NCBI RefSeq assembly: GCF_001907675.1
Contig: NZ_MPNT01000021.1
Location: 39,331 to 103,330 of the forward strand
Reading direction: 5' to 3'
Length of the DNA stretch: 64,000 nt
From: Mycobacterium paraffinicum
GTDB lineage: Bacteria; Actinomycetota; Actinomycetes; Mycobacteriales; Mycobacteriaceae
The notes under the pieces are model-generated. The model saw nothing but the letters and a program-made list of their open reading frames with translations. It searched no databases and was not told the DNA's origin. Positions 1 to 9,730 of the stretch are shown piece after piece; position 1 is the first letter of the stretch; every line of letters begins with the position of its first letter. A program made the position numbers and the translations under genes.

Positions 1-621
1 CAGCGCATCGAGCAGGTGCGCTGCATGGAGATTCACGACTACGCGAGCTACGACGGCGCAGAGGTGATGCACTACATGGGATTTGCCCGTCCCATGGACG
101 AGATCCCGATGCTGTTGCAACCGGGCATCCTGAGCATCGCCTGGGGTACCGCGATCCGTCAGCTGGCCGCCGGCCTGGGCATCGAGGTCGACGAGATCAC
201 CGAGTCCTACCAACGCGAGCCCGCACCGGAGGATTTCGACATCGCGGTGGGCCGGGTCGCCAAGGGCACCGTGGCCGTGCTGCAGTTCGAGATCCGCGGC
301 ATGGTCAAGGGCCATCCCGCGATCGTCATCGAGCATGTCACCCGGCTGCGTCCGGACCTGCGTCCGGACCTGCCTCAGCCCGCCGCGGGCGACGGCTCCT
401 ACCGCGTCGAGATCACCGGGGAGCCGTCGTACGCCGTCGACATCGTCCCGAGTAGCCGCAAGGGCGACCACAATCACGCCGCGATCGCCGGCGCCGCGGG
501 CCGCATCGTCAACGCCATCCCCGCGGTCATCGCCGCACCACCCGGCATTCGGACCACGCTCGACCTGCCGTTGGTCACCGGCAAGAACCTGTACGCACCA
601 ACCACTTTGGTGAACACCTAA
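1..621 (+). CDS. Dihydrodipicolinate reductase-like (DapB N-terminal fold) protein, 5' end missing
   Basis: The reading frame is open from base 1, so this is the C-terminal 206 residues of a longer protein. It aligns by eye along its whole length with the complete 377-residue protein at 50454-51587: both share the blocks IRQLAAGLGI / LHQLAAGLGV, a VAKGT / VAAGT segment, HVTR followed by a DWPQP-type stretch, and RIVNAIPAV / RMVNAIPAV near the C terminus. The family has a Rossmann-type NAD(P)-binding N terminus (outside this window) and is common in mycobacteria, but its substrate is not known and it should not be taken as the lysine-pathway DapB. It ends 16 bases before a steroid-dehydrogenase-like SDR, probably in the same operon. 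Family confident; function unknown. Confidence 0.8.
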   Translation, partial: QRIEQVRCMEIHDYASYDGAEVMHYMGFARPMDEIPMLLQPGILSIAWGTAIRQLAAGLGIEVDEITESYQREPAPEDFDIAVGRVAKGTVAVLQFEIRGMVKGHPAIVIEHVTRLRPDLRPDLPQPAAGDGSYRVEITGEPSYAVDIVPSSRKGDHNHAAIAGAAGRIVNAIPAVIAAPPGIRTTLDLPLVTGKNLYAPTTLVNT

Positions 622-637
622 ATCGGAAGGAGTCCCT

Positions 638-1378
638 GTGGGACGGGTAGATGGCAAAGTTGCGCTGATCAGCGGGGGTGCCCGGGGGATGGGCGCCGAG
701 CATGCGCGGCTGCTGGCGTCCGAGGGCGCCAAGGTGGTGATCGGCGACATCCTCGACGACGAGGGCAAGGCGGTGGCTGACGAGATCGGCGACTCCGTCC
801 GCTACGTCCACCTCGACGTGACCCAGCCCGACCAGTGGGACGCCGCCGTCGAGACCGCAGTCAGCGAATTCGGCAAGCTGAACGTGTTGGTCAACAACGC
901 CGGGACCGTCGCGCTCGGACCGCTCAAGAGTTTCGATCTGGCCAAGTGGCAGAAGGTGATTGACGTCAACCTGACCGGAACCTTCCTGGGCATGCGGGTG
1001 GCCGTCGAGCCGATGATCGCTGCGGGCGGCGGTTCGATCATCAACGTGTCCTCCATCGAGGGCCTGCGCGGCGCACCCATGGTGCACCCATACGTCGCCT
1101 CCAAGTGGGGGGTACGCGGGCTGGCGAAATCCGCGGCTCTGGAGCTGGCGCCGCACAACATCCGCGTCAACTCGGTGCACCCCGGCTTCATTCGCACTCC
1201 GATGACCCAACATCTGCCCGAGGACATGGTGACGATTCCGCTCGGTCGCCCGGCCGAGTCGCGGGAGGTCTCGACCTTCATCCTGTTCCTGGCCAGCGAC
1301 GAGTCGTCCTACGCGACGGGCAGCGAGTTCGTCATGGACGGCGGGCTGGTGACCGACGTGCCGCACAAGGAGTTCTAG
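638..1378 (+). CDS. Short-chain dehydrogenase/reductase, FabG3 / 3-alpha,20-beta-hydroxysteroid dehydrogenase-like
   Basis: This 246-residue classical SDR should oxidise or reduce a hydroxyl/keto group with NAD(H). The cofactor motif SGGARGMG is at residues 12-19, NNAG at 86-89, and the catalytic set is Ser139, Tyr152, Lys156 (YVASK). The C terminus carries the usual ASDESSYATGSEFVMDGG end. It closely resembles M. tuberculosis FabG3 (Rv2002) over its length (for example DVTQP, DVNLTG, SSIEGL), which acts on 20-beta-hydroxysteroids in vitro. The GTG start at 638 is preceded by a good ribosome site, GGAAGGAG, and the gene follows the DapB-like gene by 16 bases, so the two are probably co-transcribed. 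A steroid or sterol-like substrate is inference. Confidence 0.88.
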   Translation: MGRVDGKVALISGGARGMGAEHARLLASEGAKVVIGDILDDEGKAVADEIGDSVRYVHLDVTQPDQWDAAVETAVSEFGKLNVLVNNAGTVALGPLKSFDLAKWQKVIDVNLTGTFLGMRVAVEPMIAAGGGSIINVSSIEGLRGAPMVHPYVASKWGVRGLAKSAALELAPHNIRVNSVHPGFIRTPMTQHLPEDMVTIPLGRPAESREVSTFILFLASDESSYATGSEFVMDGGLVTDVPHKEF

Positions 1379-1456
1379 GCTCGGTTCGTCGGCGAACGTG
1401 AACTCAGGGCGCGAATTGAGCTTATTTTTCGCCGCCGTTCACGCTCGGCGTAGGGG

Positions 1457-2806
1457 ATGGTGTCGATGCTGCGTAGCCTGGCTGAGGTCGTGGGATCGAA
1501 CCACGTCGTCACCGATCCCGACGTGCTCGCGGGCCGCAGCGTCGACCACACCGGCCGTTATCGGGGGCGGGCCAGTGCGCTGGTGCGCCCGGGCTCGGCC
1601 GAGCAGGTCGCCGAGGTGCTGAGGGTCTGCCGGGACGCCGGAGCGCACGTGACCGTGCAGGGTGGCCGCACCTCGCTGGTGGCCGGCACCGTTCCCGAGC
1701 ACGACGACGTGCTGCTGTCCACCGAGCGGCTGCACGGCATCGAGGACGTCGACACGGTCGAGCGCCGTGTTCACGTCGGCGCGGGCGCGACGCTGGCCGC
1801 GGTGCAACGGGCCGCCGGGGCCGCCGGCCTGCTGTTCGGCGTGGACCTGGCCGCCCGCGATTCTGCGACCGTCGGGGGGATGGCGTCGACGAATGCCGGG
1901 GGACTGCGCACGGTCCGCTACGGCAACATGGGCGAACAGGTCGTCGGCCTTCAGGTGGCCCTGCCCGACGGCTCGCTGCTGCGCCGCCACAGCGGGGTGC
2001 GCCGGGACAACACCGGCTACGACCTGTCGGCGCTGTTCGTCGGAGCCGAGGGCACGCTCGGCGTGATCACCGCGCTGGAGCTGCGGCTGCGCCCCACCCC
2101 GGCGCGGCGGGTGACGGCGATCTGCGGGTTCGACGACCTGGCGGCGCTGGTCAATGCCGGCCGGACGTTCCGGGACACCGACGGCATCGCGGCGCTGGAA
2201 CTGATCGACGGCCGGGCCGCCGCGCTGACCGGCGAGCACCTCGGGGTCGGCTCACCGGTCGACGGCGACTGGCTGCTACTGGTGGAGCTGGCCGCCGACC
2301 ACGACCAGACCGACCGGCTCGCCGACCTGCTCGACGGTGCACGTATGTCCTCCGAACCTGCGGTCGGCGTGGATGTCGCCGCGCAGCAACGGTTGTGGCA
2401 GGTGCGTGAATCACTCGCCGAGGTGCTGGGTGTGTACGGGCCGCCGCTGAAGTTCGACGTCTCCCTGCCGCTGTCGTCGATCGACGAATTCGCCAGGGCG
2501 GCGGTCGATTTGGTCGGGGCACACGCGCCGGGGGCGCTGCCCGTGCTGTTCGGCCACATCGGCGAGGGCAACCTGCATCTCAACGTGCTGCGCTGCCCGG
2601 TCGAGCGGGAGAACGCACTGTACGGGCCGATGATGGAATTGATCGCGCTTTCCGGCGGCAACGTCAGCTCCGAACACGGCGTCGGCACCCGCAAGCGGCA
2701 GTACCTGGGCATGTCACGCGAGCCCGCGGACATCGCGGCGATGCGGACGATCAAAGCCGCGCTGGACCCGACCGGCTACCTCAACGCCGCAGTACTTTTC
2801 GGATAA
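1457..2806 (+). CDS. FAD-binding oxidase of the GlcD / D-lactate dehydrogenase type (Rv0161-like)
   Basis: This 449-residue flavoprotein belongs to the vanillyl-alcohol-oxidase/PCMH superfamily, in which FAD bound by the N-terminal half oxidises a 2-hydroxy acid or similar substrate. Visible hallmarks are VTVQGGRTSL (about residue 62), the GGMASTNAGG FAD-binding stretch near 135-150, VGAEGTLGVI near 195, and the C-terminal GHIGEGNLHLN and SSEHGVGTRK motifs typical of the GlcD/Dld C-terminal domain. The length equals what I recall for Rv0161. The start is ATG at 1457; a second in-frame ATG lies 9 bases downstream. It ends 5 bases from a convergent TetR gene. Family certain, substrate unknown. 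Confidence 0.85.
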   Translation: MVSMLRSLAEVVGSNHVVTDPDVLAGRSVDHTGRYRGRASALVRPGSAEQVAEVLRVCRDAGAHVTVQGGRTSLVAGTVPEHDDVLLSTERLHGIEDVDTVERRVHVGAGATLAAVQRAAGAAGLLFGVDLAARDSATVGGMASTNAGGLRTVRYGNMGEQVVGLQVALPDGSLLRRHSGVRRDNTGYDLSALFVGAEGTLGVITALELRLRPTPARRVTAICGFDDLAALVNAGRTFRDTDGIAALELIDGRAAALTGEHLGVGSPVDGDWLLLVELAADHDQTDRLADLLDGARMSSEPAVGVDVAAQQRLWQVRESLAEVLGVYGPPLKFDVSLPLSSIDEFARAAVDLVGAHAPGALPVLFGHIGEGNLHLNVLRCPVERENALYGPMMELIALSGGNVSSEHGVGTRKRQYLGMSREPADIAAMRTIKAALDPTGYLNAAVLFG

Positions 2807-2811
2807 TCGGC

Positions 2812-3489
2812 CTACTGGGCAATGCCGTCGCATGCTTCGGTGCCCGGTGCAGAGGCACTTTCGTGCCCCCCTGTGAGGTACGCAGTACTCATGTCAGCGG
2901 TTTCGCGGGCCCATTGTTGCCACGTCAGGCCGTCCGGCCACCACAGATTTACTGCTGCTCGATGCGTCCCAGTGGCGATCACGCTACGAAAGACCACCGT
3001 CAAGGCGGTCACTGGTCTCCGGTGGCGAATCTGCTCTCGGTACGGGGCTGCGGCGTCGAGGAACCGCTGCTGCATAACGGTCGCTACGCGTAGGCCCTGC
3101 ACAGGAGGCTCGGGGCTGTGACCACCAGCCAAGATCGCGGGGATAATGCGGCCGTTTTCTGAAAAGGTCTCGCTCAATGCCGCGACGAACGCCTCGACGA
3201 CACCGGCGAGCGAGGGCGGTGCGGCATCCAGTGCTTTGGTTACCGCATCCTCGAGGCGTGCCGCTAACTCGTCCTTAACGGCGTCGATGAGTTGCTCTTT
3301 GCTGGCGAAACGCCGGTAGACGCCGCCGACAGACACCCCGGCGTGCTCTGCAACCCGCGCGATCGTGAACTCCCCGAGGCCGTCATTGACCAAAACGTGT
3401 TGGGCCGAGGCGTACAGCCTTTGCAGCGCCGCACGACTGCGTGCCTGCTGCGGCGGACGCACCCCCGTCTTCACCGGTCCGGGCTCCAC
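2812..3489 (-). CDS. TetR/AcrR family transcriptional regulator, divergent from mmpS-mmpL
   Basis: The 225-residue protein has a TetR helix-turn-helix at about residues 30-65 (FTIARVAEHAGVSVGGVYRRF, recognition helix VSVGGVYRRF) and an all-helical ligand-binding C terminus. It reads away from the MmpS/MmpL pair across a 368-base gap, the usual layout for a repressor of a transporter operon such as Rv0678-mmpS5-mmpL5, although Rv0678 is a MarR protein and this is TetR. The start is GTG at 3489; another GTG five codons in is possible. The stop lies 5 bases from the convergent flavin oxidase gene. It probably controls the transporter and itself; the ligand is unknown. Confidence 0.85.
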   Translation of the reverse strand: MEPGPVKTGVRPPQQARSRAALQRLYASAQHVLVNDGLGEFTIARVAEHAGVSVGGVYRRFASKEQLIDAVKDELAARLEDAVTKALDAAPPSLAGVVEAFVAALSETFSENGRIIPAILAGGHSPEPPVQGLRVATVMQQRFLDAAAPYREQIRHRRPVTALTVVFRSVIATGTHRAAVNLWWPDGLTWQQWARETADMSTAYLTGGHESASAPGTEACDGIAQ

Positions 3490-3857
3490 GATCTTCTAGC
3501 GTACTGCCGGTCGCCGGAGGTAGGCGGTTCGCTCCGCTGACCGGTGTGAGTTTTTGGTGCACGATGCGCCATCGCCGATCCCGAGTCAAATGCGAACATT
3601 AGTTCTGCTTATACACCACCATCGAACGTAGTTCAACGCTTCAGGCCGACCAAGGTCTCCAGGGTTGAATCCGAACACCCAGCTAAACAGAAGCTTTCGG
3701 TGCGCTGGGACGGTCAAGTCTAGACGTCGATGGCGCCGACGAATTACTATCAGAATCGGAATTCATATTCCATAGAGCCCCGGGTTGAAGAGTCGCGCGC
3801 CGCGGTCCCGCGCCGACGTGATCGCTCGCCGGGCCGACTGCGGACAGGGGTTGTGAG
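3490..3857. promoter_or_regulatory. Divergent TetR / mmpS intergenic region with candidate small operators
   Basis: This 368-base gap has no convincing gene. It is visibly richer in A/T than flanking DNA, as expected for a regulatory region. Two short inverted repeats are visible: GAAC-ATTA-GTTC at 3594-3605 and GGAAT-TCAT-ATTCC at 3758-3771. Either could be a half-strength operator for the TetR protein, but the arms are only 4-5 bases, so this is weak evidence. Confidence 0.4.
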
Positions 3858-4289
3858 GTGCGGGTACTGCGCCGGCAGTGGTTGCCGCTCCTGGTTGTGG
3901 TTGTCGTCGTCCTAGGGGTACTTACGATCGGCCGGCTGCACGGTGTCTTCGGGTCGGACACCGAGATCACCCGCGAAGGTTCGGGAATCGCCAACGACAC
4001 CAAGCCCTTCAACCCCAAGCGGATCACCTACACGGTCTTCGGGCCGATCGGGGCGACGGCAACGATCAATTATCTTGATCTGTCCGCGAATCCGCAGAGC
4101 CTGCAACACGCGGCATTGCCGTGGACGCTGACGCTGACCACGGTCACGCCGTCGGCCGTCCCGATCCTCATCGCCCAAGGCGATGCGGAATCGATCGGCT
4201 GCCGTATCAGCGTTGACGGAGAAGTCAAAGACGAGAATTCTGGTCAGGGCGTCACGGCGTTCACGTTCTGTCAGGTGAAATCGGCGTGA
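3858..4289 (+). CDS. MmpS family membrane protein
   Basis: This 143-residue protein has one N-terminal membrane segment (about residues 8-26, a run of Leu/Val) followed by an extracytoplasmic beta-rich domain with the MmpS features [19 protein letters not shown] and two cysteines (CRISVDGE and TFCQV near the C terminus) in the expected places. MmpS proteins are accessory subunits of MmpL RND transporters; MmpS4 and MmpS5 work with siderophore and azole/bedaquiline exporting MmpL4/5. The start is GTG at 3858. The stop overlaps the MmpL start (GTGA), so the two are translationally coupled. Confidence 0.9.
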   Translation: MRVLRRQWLPLLVVVVVVLGVLTIGRLHGVFGSDTEITREGSGIANDTKPFNPKRITYTVFGPIGATATINYLDLSANPQSLQHAALPWTLTLTTVTPSAVPILIAQGDAESIGCRISVDGEVKDENSGQGVTAFTFCQVKSA

Positions 4290-7150
4290 CGCCCAGCCCG
4301 ACGGCCCCGCATCCGATCGTGCCGAGGGTGATTCGGACGTTCGCGGTGCCGATCCTGCTGGGGTGGATCGCGTTGGCCGTGCTGTTGAGTGTGGCGATCC
4401 CATCGCTCGAAGAAGTGGGACAGGCACAGTCGGTTCCCGTCAGCCCGGCGGATGCTCCTGCCGCGCAGGCCCTGAAGCACATCGGACACGTTTTCCAGGA
4501 ATCCGACTCGGATAGCTCGGCGATGATTGTGTTGGAGGGTGACCAACCGTTAGGAGATGCAGCGCACCGTTACTACGCCGAATTGGTGCGCAAGCTCAGA
4601 GCCGACAAAGTCCATGTCGAGCACGTACAGGATTTTTGGGGAGACCCGCTGACGGCCGCTGCGGCTCAAAGCAGCGACGGTAAGGCCACTTACGTGCAGG
4701 CCAACCTAGCCGGCGACTTAGGCCAGCCGCTGGCCATCGAGTCCATCGGCGCCGTGCGCCGGACCATCGCCGACCTGGCAGCGCCGGCTGGCGTCCACGT
4801 CTATGTCACGGGTGCGACCGCACTGAACGCCGACCAGCACACGGTTGGGGACAAGAGCCTGAAGCTGGTCACGGCGATCACCATGTCGGTGATTCTGGTC
4901 AGTTTGTTCGTTGTGTACCGCTCGGCGATCACTGTCGGGTTGGTCCTGGCGATGGTGGTGCTGGAGTTGGTCGCAGCCCGCGGGGTCGTCGCGGCTTTGG
5001 GCCATCAACAGTTGATCAGTCTGTCGACGTTCGCGGTGAACATTCTGACCATGCTGGGCATCGCGGCGACCACCGACTACGCCATCTTTGTGCTGGGCCG
5101 TTACCACGAAGCCAGGGCGGCGGGAGAAGATCGTGAAACCGCTTATTACACAATGTATCGAGGCACCGCTCATGTCATTCTCGGTTCGGGCCTGACGGTC
5201 GCCGGCGCGGTATTTTGCCTGAGCTTCGCGCGGATGCCGTTCTACCATACGGCGGGTGTTCCCATGGCGACGGGCATCCTTGTGGCCGTGCTGGGATCGA
5301 TGACCCTCGTGCCGGCGGTATTGGTGATCGCAAGCAGATTCGGGTTGATGGAGCCGAAACGCGTGGTGCGAACCCGTGGTTGGCGGCGCATCGGGACTGC
5401 CGTAGTCCGTTGGCCCGGACCGATTCTGGCGGCGGCCAGTGCAGTTGCGTTGGTCGGTCTGATCGCCTTGCCCGGCGCCAAGGTCAACTACAACGAGCGT
5501 CCGTACATGCCGGAAAGCACCGCTGCCGTTGCGGGTTTCGCTGCTGCGGAGCGCCACTTCTCCCAGGCCCGGATGAACCCGGAAATCATGATGGTCCAAA
5601 CGGACCAAGACCTTCGAAATTCAGCAGACATGCTCATCATCGAGCACATTGCGCGCAACGTCTTTCACACCCCGGGTATTGCACGGGTGCAGGGCATTAC
5701 GCGGCCGCTGGGAACCCCGCTTGACCACACGTCCATCCCATATCAGATCGGCATGCAGAGTGTTGGGCAGCAGTTGACGCGCGACTACATGCGGTCCCAA
5801 ATGGACGCCATGCTGTTCATGGCCGACCAGATGGAGACGATGGTCAGCACCATGGAGGGCATGATCGCGATCATGCACGAGCTCACGGGCGTCACTCACA
5901 ACATGGTGCAGCAGATGAAGTCGATGGTGGCCGAAATGAACGACTTACGCAGCCACATCTCTGATTTCGACGATTTCTTCCGGCCCGTTCGAAGTTACTT
6001 CTATTGGGAGAAGCACTGTTTCGACATCCCGGTGTGCGAATCCTTGCGGTCGGTGTTCGACACGCTGGACGGTGTCGATGTGCTCACCGATGCTATCGGC
6101 GAACTGATGCCGCAAATGGAGAAACTCGACTCGCTGATGCCGACGATGCTGAAGCTGATGACACCGATGGTGCCGATGATGAAGTCGATGCACACCATGA
6201 TGTTGTCCATGCACAGCACCATGGCCGGCATTCAGGACCAGGGCGCTGCCATGCAGAGCAAAGGCAATCCCGAAGGCCAAGCCTTCGATGCGGCCAAGAA
6301 CGACGACTCGTTCTATCTGCCTCCGGAAGTTTTCAACAATGCCGATTTCAAACGGGGCATGACGATGTTCATATCGCCGGATGGGAAAGCGGTGCGATTC
6401 ATCATCTCTCATGTCGGGCCGCCAGCTAGCTCTGAGGGCATTACCCACGTCGACGCGATCCGCAACGCCGCCTTCGAGGCCATCAAGGGAACGCCACTGG
6501 AAAGCGCCCGCATCTATATCGGCGGCGCCGCCGCCTTTGCGAAGGACGTGAGAAGCGGGAACACCTACGACCTGTTGATTGTCGCCGTGGGCGCATTGAT
6601 CCTGATCTTCGTTGTGATGCTCGTCCTGACCCGCGCCGTGATCGCCGCCGCGGTCATCGTCGGCACCGTCCTGCTGTCGCTCGCGGCGTCGTTCGGGATG
6701 TCAGTGCTGCTATGGCAATACATCGTCGGCATCGAATTGCACTGGGTTGTGATGGCCCTGTCGGTGATCATCCTGCTTGCTGTCGGATCCGACTACAACC
6801 TGCTGTTGGTGTCGCGATTCAAAGAAGAAATCCATGCCGGCATCAAGACCGGGATTATCCGGTCCCTGGCCGGAACCGGTGCCGTCGTCACCTCGGCCGG
6901 CCTGGTGTTCGCTTTCACCATGATCTCCTTCACCGCCAGCGCCTTGATTACCCTCGCCCAGTTCGGCACCACCGTCGGTATGGGTTTGCTGTTCGACACC
7001 CTGGTGGTGCGCTCTTTCCTGACGCCTTCGATCGCCGCGCTCCTGGGCCGCTGGTTCTGGTGGCCGCAACGTGTTCGAAATAGGCCGCCGCGCGCGCAGC
7101 CGCGATTAAGCGCCGGTCAGCAGGCCGTCGCTGTGAGCGAACACCTGTGA
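4286..7150 (+). CDS. MmpL family RND transporter (MmpL4/MmpL5-like)
   Basis: The 954-residue RND transporter has the usual two repeats: TM1 near residues 18-38, TM2-6 at about 190-350, TM7 near 375-395 and TM8-12 at about 755-930. The proton-relay Asp-Tyr pairs are present in TM4 ([12 protein letters not shown]) and TM10 ([12 protein letters not shown]). Between TM7 and TM8 lies a long Met-rich helical stretch (about residues 500-660, with [16 protein letters not shown]) with a small two-cysteine tip (HCFDIPVC), which is the coiled-coil insert seen in MmpL4/MmpL5. It therefore probably exports a small lipophilic molecule or drug, or a siderophore-like lipid, with MmpS. Codon choice looks less GC-biased than in flanking genes, which hints at acquisition by transfer. 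The substrate is unknown. Confidence 0.93.
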   Translation: MTPSPTAPHPIVPRVIRTFAVPILLGWIALAVLLSVAIPSLEEVGQAQSVPVSPADAPAAQALKHIGHVFQESDSDSSAMIVLEGDQPLGDAAHRYYAELVRKLRADKVHVEHVQDFWGDPLTAAAAQSSDGKATYVQANLAGDLGQPLAIESIGAVRRTIADLAAPAGVHVYVTGATALNADQHTVGDKSLKLVTAITMSVILVSLFVVYRSAITVGLVLAMVVLELVAARGVVAALGHQQLISLSTFAVNILTMLGIAATTDYAIFVLGRYHEARAAGEDRETAYYTMYRGTAHVILGSGLTVAGAVFCLSFARMPFYHTAGVPMATGILVAVLGSMTLVPAVLVIASRFGLMEPKRVVRTRGWRRIGTAVVRWPGPILAAASAVALVGLIALPGAKVNYNERPYMPESTAAVAGFAAAERHFSQARMNPEIMMVQTDQDLRNSADMLIIEHIARNVFHTPGIARVQGITRPLGTPLDHTSIPYQIGMQSVGQQLTRDYMRSQMDAMLFMADQMETMVSTMEGMIAIMHELTGVTHNMVQQMKSMVAEMNDLRSHISDFDDFFRPVRSYFYWEKHCFDIPVCESLRSVFDTLDGVDVLTDAIGELMPQMEKLDSLMPTMLKLMTPMVPMMKSMHTMMLSMHSTMAGIQDQGAAMQSKGNPEGQAFDAAKNDDSFYLPPEVFNNADFKRGMTMFISPDGKAVRFIISHVGPPASSEGITHVDAIRNAAFEAIKGTPLESARIYIGGAAAFAKDVRSGNTYDLLIVAVGALILIFVVMLVLTRAVIAAAVIVGTVLLSLAASFGMSVLLWQYIVGIELHWVVMALSVIILLAVGSDYNLLLVSRFKEEIHAGIKTGIIRSLAGTGAVVTSAGLVFAFTMISFTASALITLAQFGTTVGMGLLFDTLVVRSFLTPSIAALLGRWFWWPQRVRNRPPRAQPRLSAGQQAVAVSEHL

Positions 7151-7168
7151 GAGTTGCGGTAGCGACTC
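7151..7168. terminator. Short hairpin between convergent mmpL and tetR
   Basis: GAGTTGC (7151-7157), a GGTA loop, then GCGACTC (7162-7168) form a 7-bp stem with one G-U pair directly after the mmpL stop codon. It lies between two converging genes and can serve both directions. There is no U-tract, as is common in mycobacteria. Confidence 0.45.
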
Positions 7169-7183
7169 ACGCTAAAGACCTGG

Positions 7184-7723
7184 CTAATCAGTCGCTTTGA
7201 TGCCGACCGCGTGCCGCAGCTGCGCCAGGAACTGGTCGGCATCGTCGCTGGGGACGATGTAGTGCGAGATCGCGATCCGGATGACGGTCGCCGCCTTCAC
7301 CGCGGCGTTGGGTCCGGGCAGGTGCCGCTGCAGGCCTTCCCGCATCTGCGGGATGACGCCGGAGAACTGGGCGATGGTGTGCTCCGGCTCGACGTCGACC
7401 ATGCGGACGCCGGAGTACGAGTGTTGGTACTCGACGATGAAGCGCAACACGGCGTCGAGCTTGTCCACGCCCTTCAGGCCCGCGGTGGCCCGGACCAGGC
7501 CGCTCTCGAAGATCTGCCGCTCGTAGCTCGAAAAGGCCGACAGCAGCTCCTCTTTGGACGCGAACCAGCGGTAGAGCGTCGGGCGGGACACCCCGGCCTG
7601 GGCGGCGACGTCGGAGAGGCTCAGCTTCGTCTTGCCGTTGCGGCCGAGCACCTCGGCGGTGGCGTCGAGGATGCGCTGCCGCGTCGAGGTGTCAGGCTCT
7701 GCGGTCTGGGCCGGCCGGCTCAT
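7184..7723 (-). CDS. TetR/AcrR family regulator, candidate controller of the local catabolic regulon
   Basis: The 179-residue protein has a clear TetR DNA-binding domain: RQRILDATAEVLGRNG followed by LSDVAAQAGVSRPTLYRWFASKEEL at about residues 15-62. The rest is a short ligand-binding domain. It is the last gene of a minus-strand operon, 28 bases after a thioesterase which itself follows an SMP-30 lactonase by 13 bases. The operon's upstream region carries the first of three copies of the TTTACAAA-N9-AAGTGTCA motif. The simplest inference is that this protein binds that motif and controls its own operon plus those at 10.7 and 19.1 kb; this is not proven. Confidence 0.87.
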   Translation of the reverse strand: MSRPAQTAEPDTSTRQRILDATAEVLGRNGKTKLSLSDVAAQAGVSRPTLYRWFASKEELLSAFSSYERQIFESGLVRATAGLKGVDKLDAVLRFIVEYQHSYSGVRMVDVEPEHTIAQFSGVIPQMREGLQRHLPGPNAAVKAATVIRIAISHYIVPSDDADQFLAQLRHAVGIKATD

Positions 7724-7751
7724 ATCTGCAACTCTACGAAGTGGTGGAACG

Positions 7752-8588
7752 TCATTTCGCCCCCCGGCCAGGCTTGGGCGGGCGCGGGCGCACCAGGACG
7801 GACTGCTGGATGGCCCCGACCGCGCCGTGCTCGTCGAACAATGTGCCGACCGTGGTGCCGATGCCGTCCGGGCCGTAGTTGGTCTCGGCGCGGATGCCGA
7901 TCCAGTCGCCGTCGGGAACCCGGAACACGTGCACGGCCAGATCGGTGTTGAGGAACGTCCACCGGCTGATGTCCAGCTTGCTGCCGATGCCGTTGGCGCA
8001 GTCCGCGACGGCGAACAGGCGCTCCAGCGGCGTCATGCTCTCGCCGGTCACCAGGTCCACGGTCGGATGGATCCACGACTCGCCCGGGCCCTCGCTCAGC
8101 GGTTCGGTCAGCCACAGCCAGTCCAGGCTGTGCACGTAGTTTCGGTCCCAGTCGCGCGCCTTCAGGTTGCGGTCGCGCGCCTCGCTGCGCGGCGCGGGCA
8201 TGTCGGGCGCGGCGTGGGCCACCTCCCGGGTGTCCAGCGTCTGCAACCGCCAGCCGCTGGCGCGCGCGACCGGTCGGGGCTCCCCGTCGGGACCCGGGGC
8301 GAGCATCTCGGCGCCGACCAGCTCGATCTGTTTGCCCCCGCGGAGCACCTGCGCGTTGACCCACAGGTCGCCCTCTGCGGGCACCCCGCCCAGCAGGTCG
8401 ATGACGACGCGGGACAGGCGGGTGTCGGCGCGCTGTTCGCATCGCTCCAAGGCGCGGACCAGCAGCGCGGACACCGGCCCGCCGTGCTGGATCGCGGCCG
8501 ACCAGGTTCCGCGCACCAGGTCGGTGGCGCGAAACCTTTCCCCCAGCGGGTCGGCGCCGTCGACTAGCTCGTAGTAGGAGTCGGTCAT
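7752..8588 (-). CDS. Acyl-CoA thioesterase-like protein (double hotdog, TesB-like)
   Basis: The 278-residue protein looks like the thioesterase-like superfamily: two hotdog halves, the first with QHGGPVSALLVRALE around residues 34-50, the second with SWIHPTVDLVTGESMTPLERLFAVADCANGIGS around 165-200 and a WTFLNTDLAVHVFR core strand. Such proteins hydrolyse acyl-CoA esters or occur as uncharacterised members in CoA-linked degradation clusters. It lies between the SMP-30 lactonase (13 bases upstream) and a TetR gene (28 bases downstream), all in one operon. Fold likely; substrate unknown. Confidence 0.75.
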   Translation of the reverse strand: MTDSYYELVDGADPLGERFRATDLVRGTWSAAIQHGGPVSALLVRALERCEQRADTRLSRVVIDLLGGVPAEGDLWVNAQVLRGGKQIELVGAEMLAPGPDGEPRPVARASGWRLQTLDTREVAHAAPDMPAPRSEARDRNLKARDWDRNYVHSLDWLWLTEPLSEGPGESWIHPTVDLVTGESMTPLERLFAVADCANGIGSKLDISRWTFLNTDLAVHVFRVPDGDWIGIRAETNYGPDGIGTTVGTLFDEHGAVGAIQQSVLVRPRPPKPGRGAK

Positions 8589-8601
8589 CCTTAACCTCTC
8601 G

Positions 8602-9420
8602 TCAGGGCAGGCCGGCGCCGGGGGTGGTCACCGTGACGGCGTCCAGCCGGGACAGCCGGGTCCCGACCAGGCGCTGGGGGTAGGCGTCCGTGCTGGACAA
8701 CAAGAACAGCGTCCGGCGCTCGGGGCCGCCGAGCGCGCAGGCGATGGCGACGCGCTCACCCATGTCGATGCGGTCGGTCACGGCGCCGCCCTCGACGATC
8801 CGCTCGAATTGGTGGGCCAGCGTCATCGACGCCCACACCGCGCCGTCGGCGTCGAGGGCGATGCCGTCTGGCGGTCCGTCGAGGCCCTCGGCGAACACGC
8901 GGCGGTCGGCGAGCCCGCCGTCCTCGTCGATCCTGAACGCGGTCAGCCGTCGGCCGGTCGACTCGGCGACGATCAGGGTCCGGCGGTCCGGCGTGATCAC
9001 CATGCCGTTGGGGAAGTCGAGGTCTTCGGCGACGACGGCGGCGCTGTCGTCCGGGTCCAGCCGGATGATGCGGCCGCCGCTCATCGCCTGGCAGCCGATG
9101 TAGGCGCGGCCCGCATCGTCGATGACCATGTCGCCGAGGCTGGCCGGCGCCAGGTCGGCGAGATCGGCGATGGGATCGACTGTTTCACCGTCGTAGCGCA
9201 GCACTTTGCGGTCTTCGGCCGAGACGATCAGCAGCGATCCGTCGGGCCGGAAACCCAGGCCCGACGGCGAGTGCCCAGGCAGCGGCAGGGTGGTCACCGA
9301 CCCGCCCATGGTCGAGGTGTGCACGGCCTCGCCCAGCATGTCGGAGAACCACAGCAGCCCCTCGAACCAGCGCGGGCCCTCGCCGAAGCAGAAGCTGTTG
9401 GCCAGCGGTTCGGGAATCAT
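8602..9420 (-). CDS. SMP-30/gluconolactonase/LRE family lactonase
   Basis: The 272-residue protein shows the six-bladed beta-propeller family signature: FCFGEGPRWFEGLLWFSDMLG at the N terminus (metal-ligand Glu in GEGPRW, residue about 14), FPNGMVITPD near residue 135 (metal-ligand Asn) and DGPPDGIALDADGAVWASM near 185-200 (metal-ligand Asp). These enzymes open lactone rings with a divalent metal. It is the first gene of the lactonase-thioesterase-TetR operon. A Baeyer-Villiger-type monooxygenase lies at 24.5 kb, so the lactone made by that enzyme is an attractive but unproven substrate. Confidence 0.88.
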   Translation of the reverse strand: MIPEPLANSFCFGEGPRWFEGLLWFSDMLGEAVHTSTMGGSVTTLPLPGHSPSGLGFRPDGSLLIVSAEDRKVLRYDGETVDPIADLADLAPASLGDMVIDDAGRAYIGCQAMSGGRIIRLDPDDSAAVVAEDLDFPNGMVITPDRRTLIVAESTGRRLTAFRIDEDGGLADRRVFAEGLDGPPDGIALDADGAVWASMTLAHQFERIVEGGAVTDRIDMGERVAIACALGGPERRTLFLLSSTDAYPQRLVGTRLSRLDAVTVTTPGAGLP

Positions 9421-9439
9421 CCGCGCACCCCCTCTACCG

Positions 9440-9469
9440 CTTTACAAAACACCGCCAAAGTGTCATGCA
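9440..9469. promoter_or_regulatory. Shared motif copy 1 (TTTACAAA-N9-AAGTGTCA)
   Basis: TTTACAAA at 9441-9448, nine bases, then AAGTGTCA at 9458-9465. The same two blocks with the same spacing recur at 10651 and 19017. It is 20 bases upstream of the minus-strand lactonase start, and reads in the + orientation. The outer parts form an imperfect inverted repeat (TTACA / TGTCA), as for a TetR operator; TTTACA with 17 bases to CATGCA could alternatively be read as a promoter. The rest of the 9421-9730 gap shows no gene. Confidence 0.6.
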
Positions 9470-9730
9470 CCGCGGGTATCGGTGTCAATCTCCTACGAGT
9501 TCGCTCACAACCGCGTCACGCGCCGAGCGGCGAGGCCGCGAGCAGTTGGCCTCGCAGCCGCCAATGGCAACGATCTCGGCCACGGCAATGGGTAAGCCTG
9601 CCGACGGCGCGAGTGCGGGCGGCGGGCGACACTGCGTTGCTGGCCGTCCGCTGCGAGGCGCTTTACCGTGCTCGACACGCTTGTCGGCAGTCGATACGCT
9701 GACGCGATCCCCTGGCCAAGGGAGGTACGG

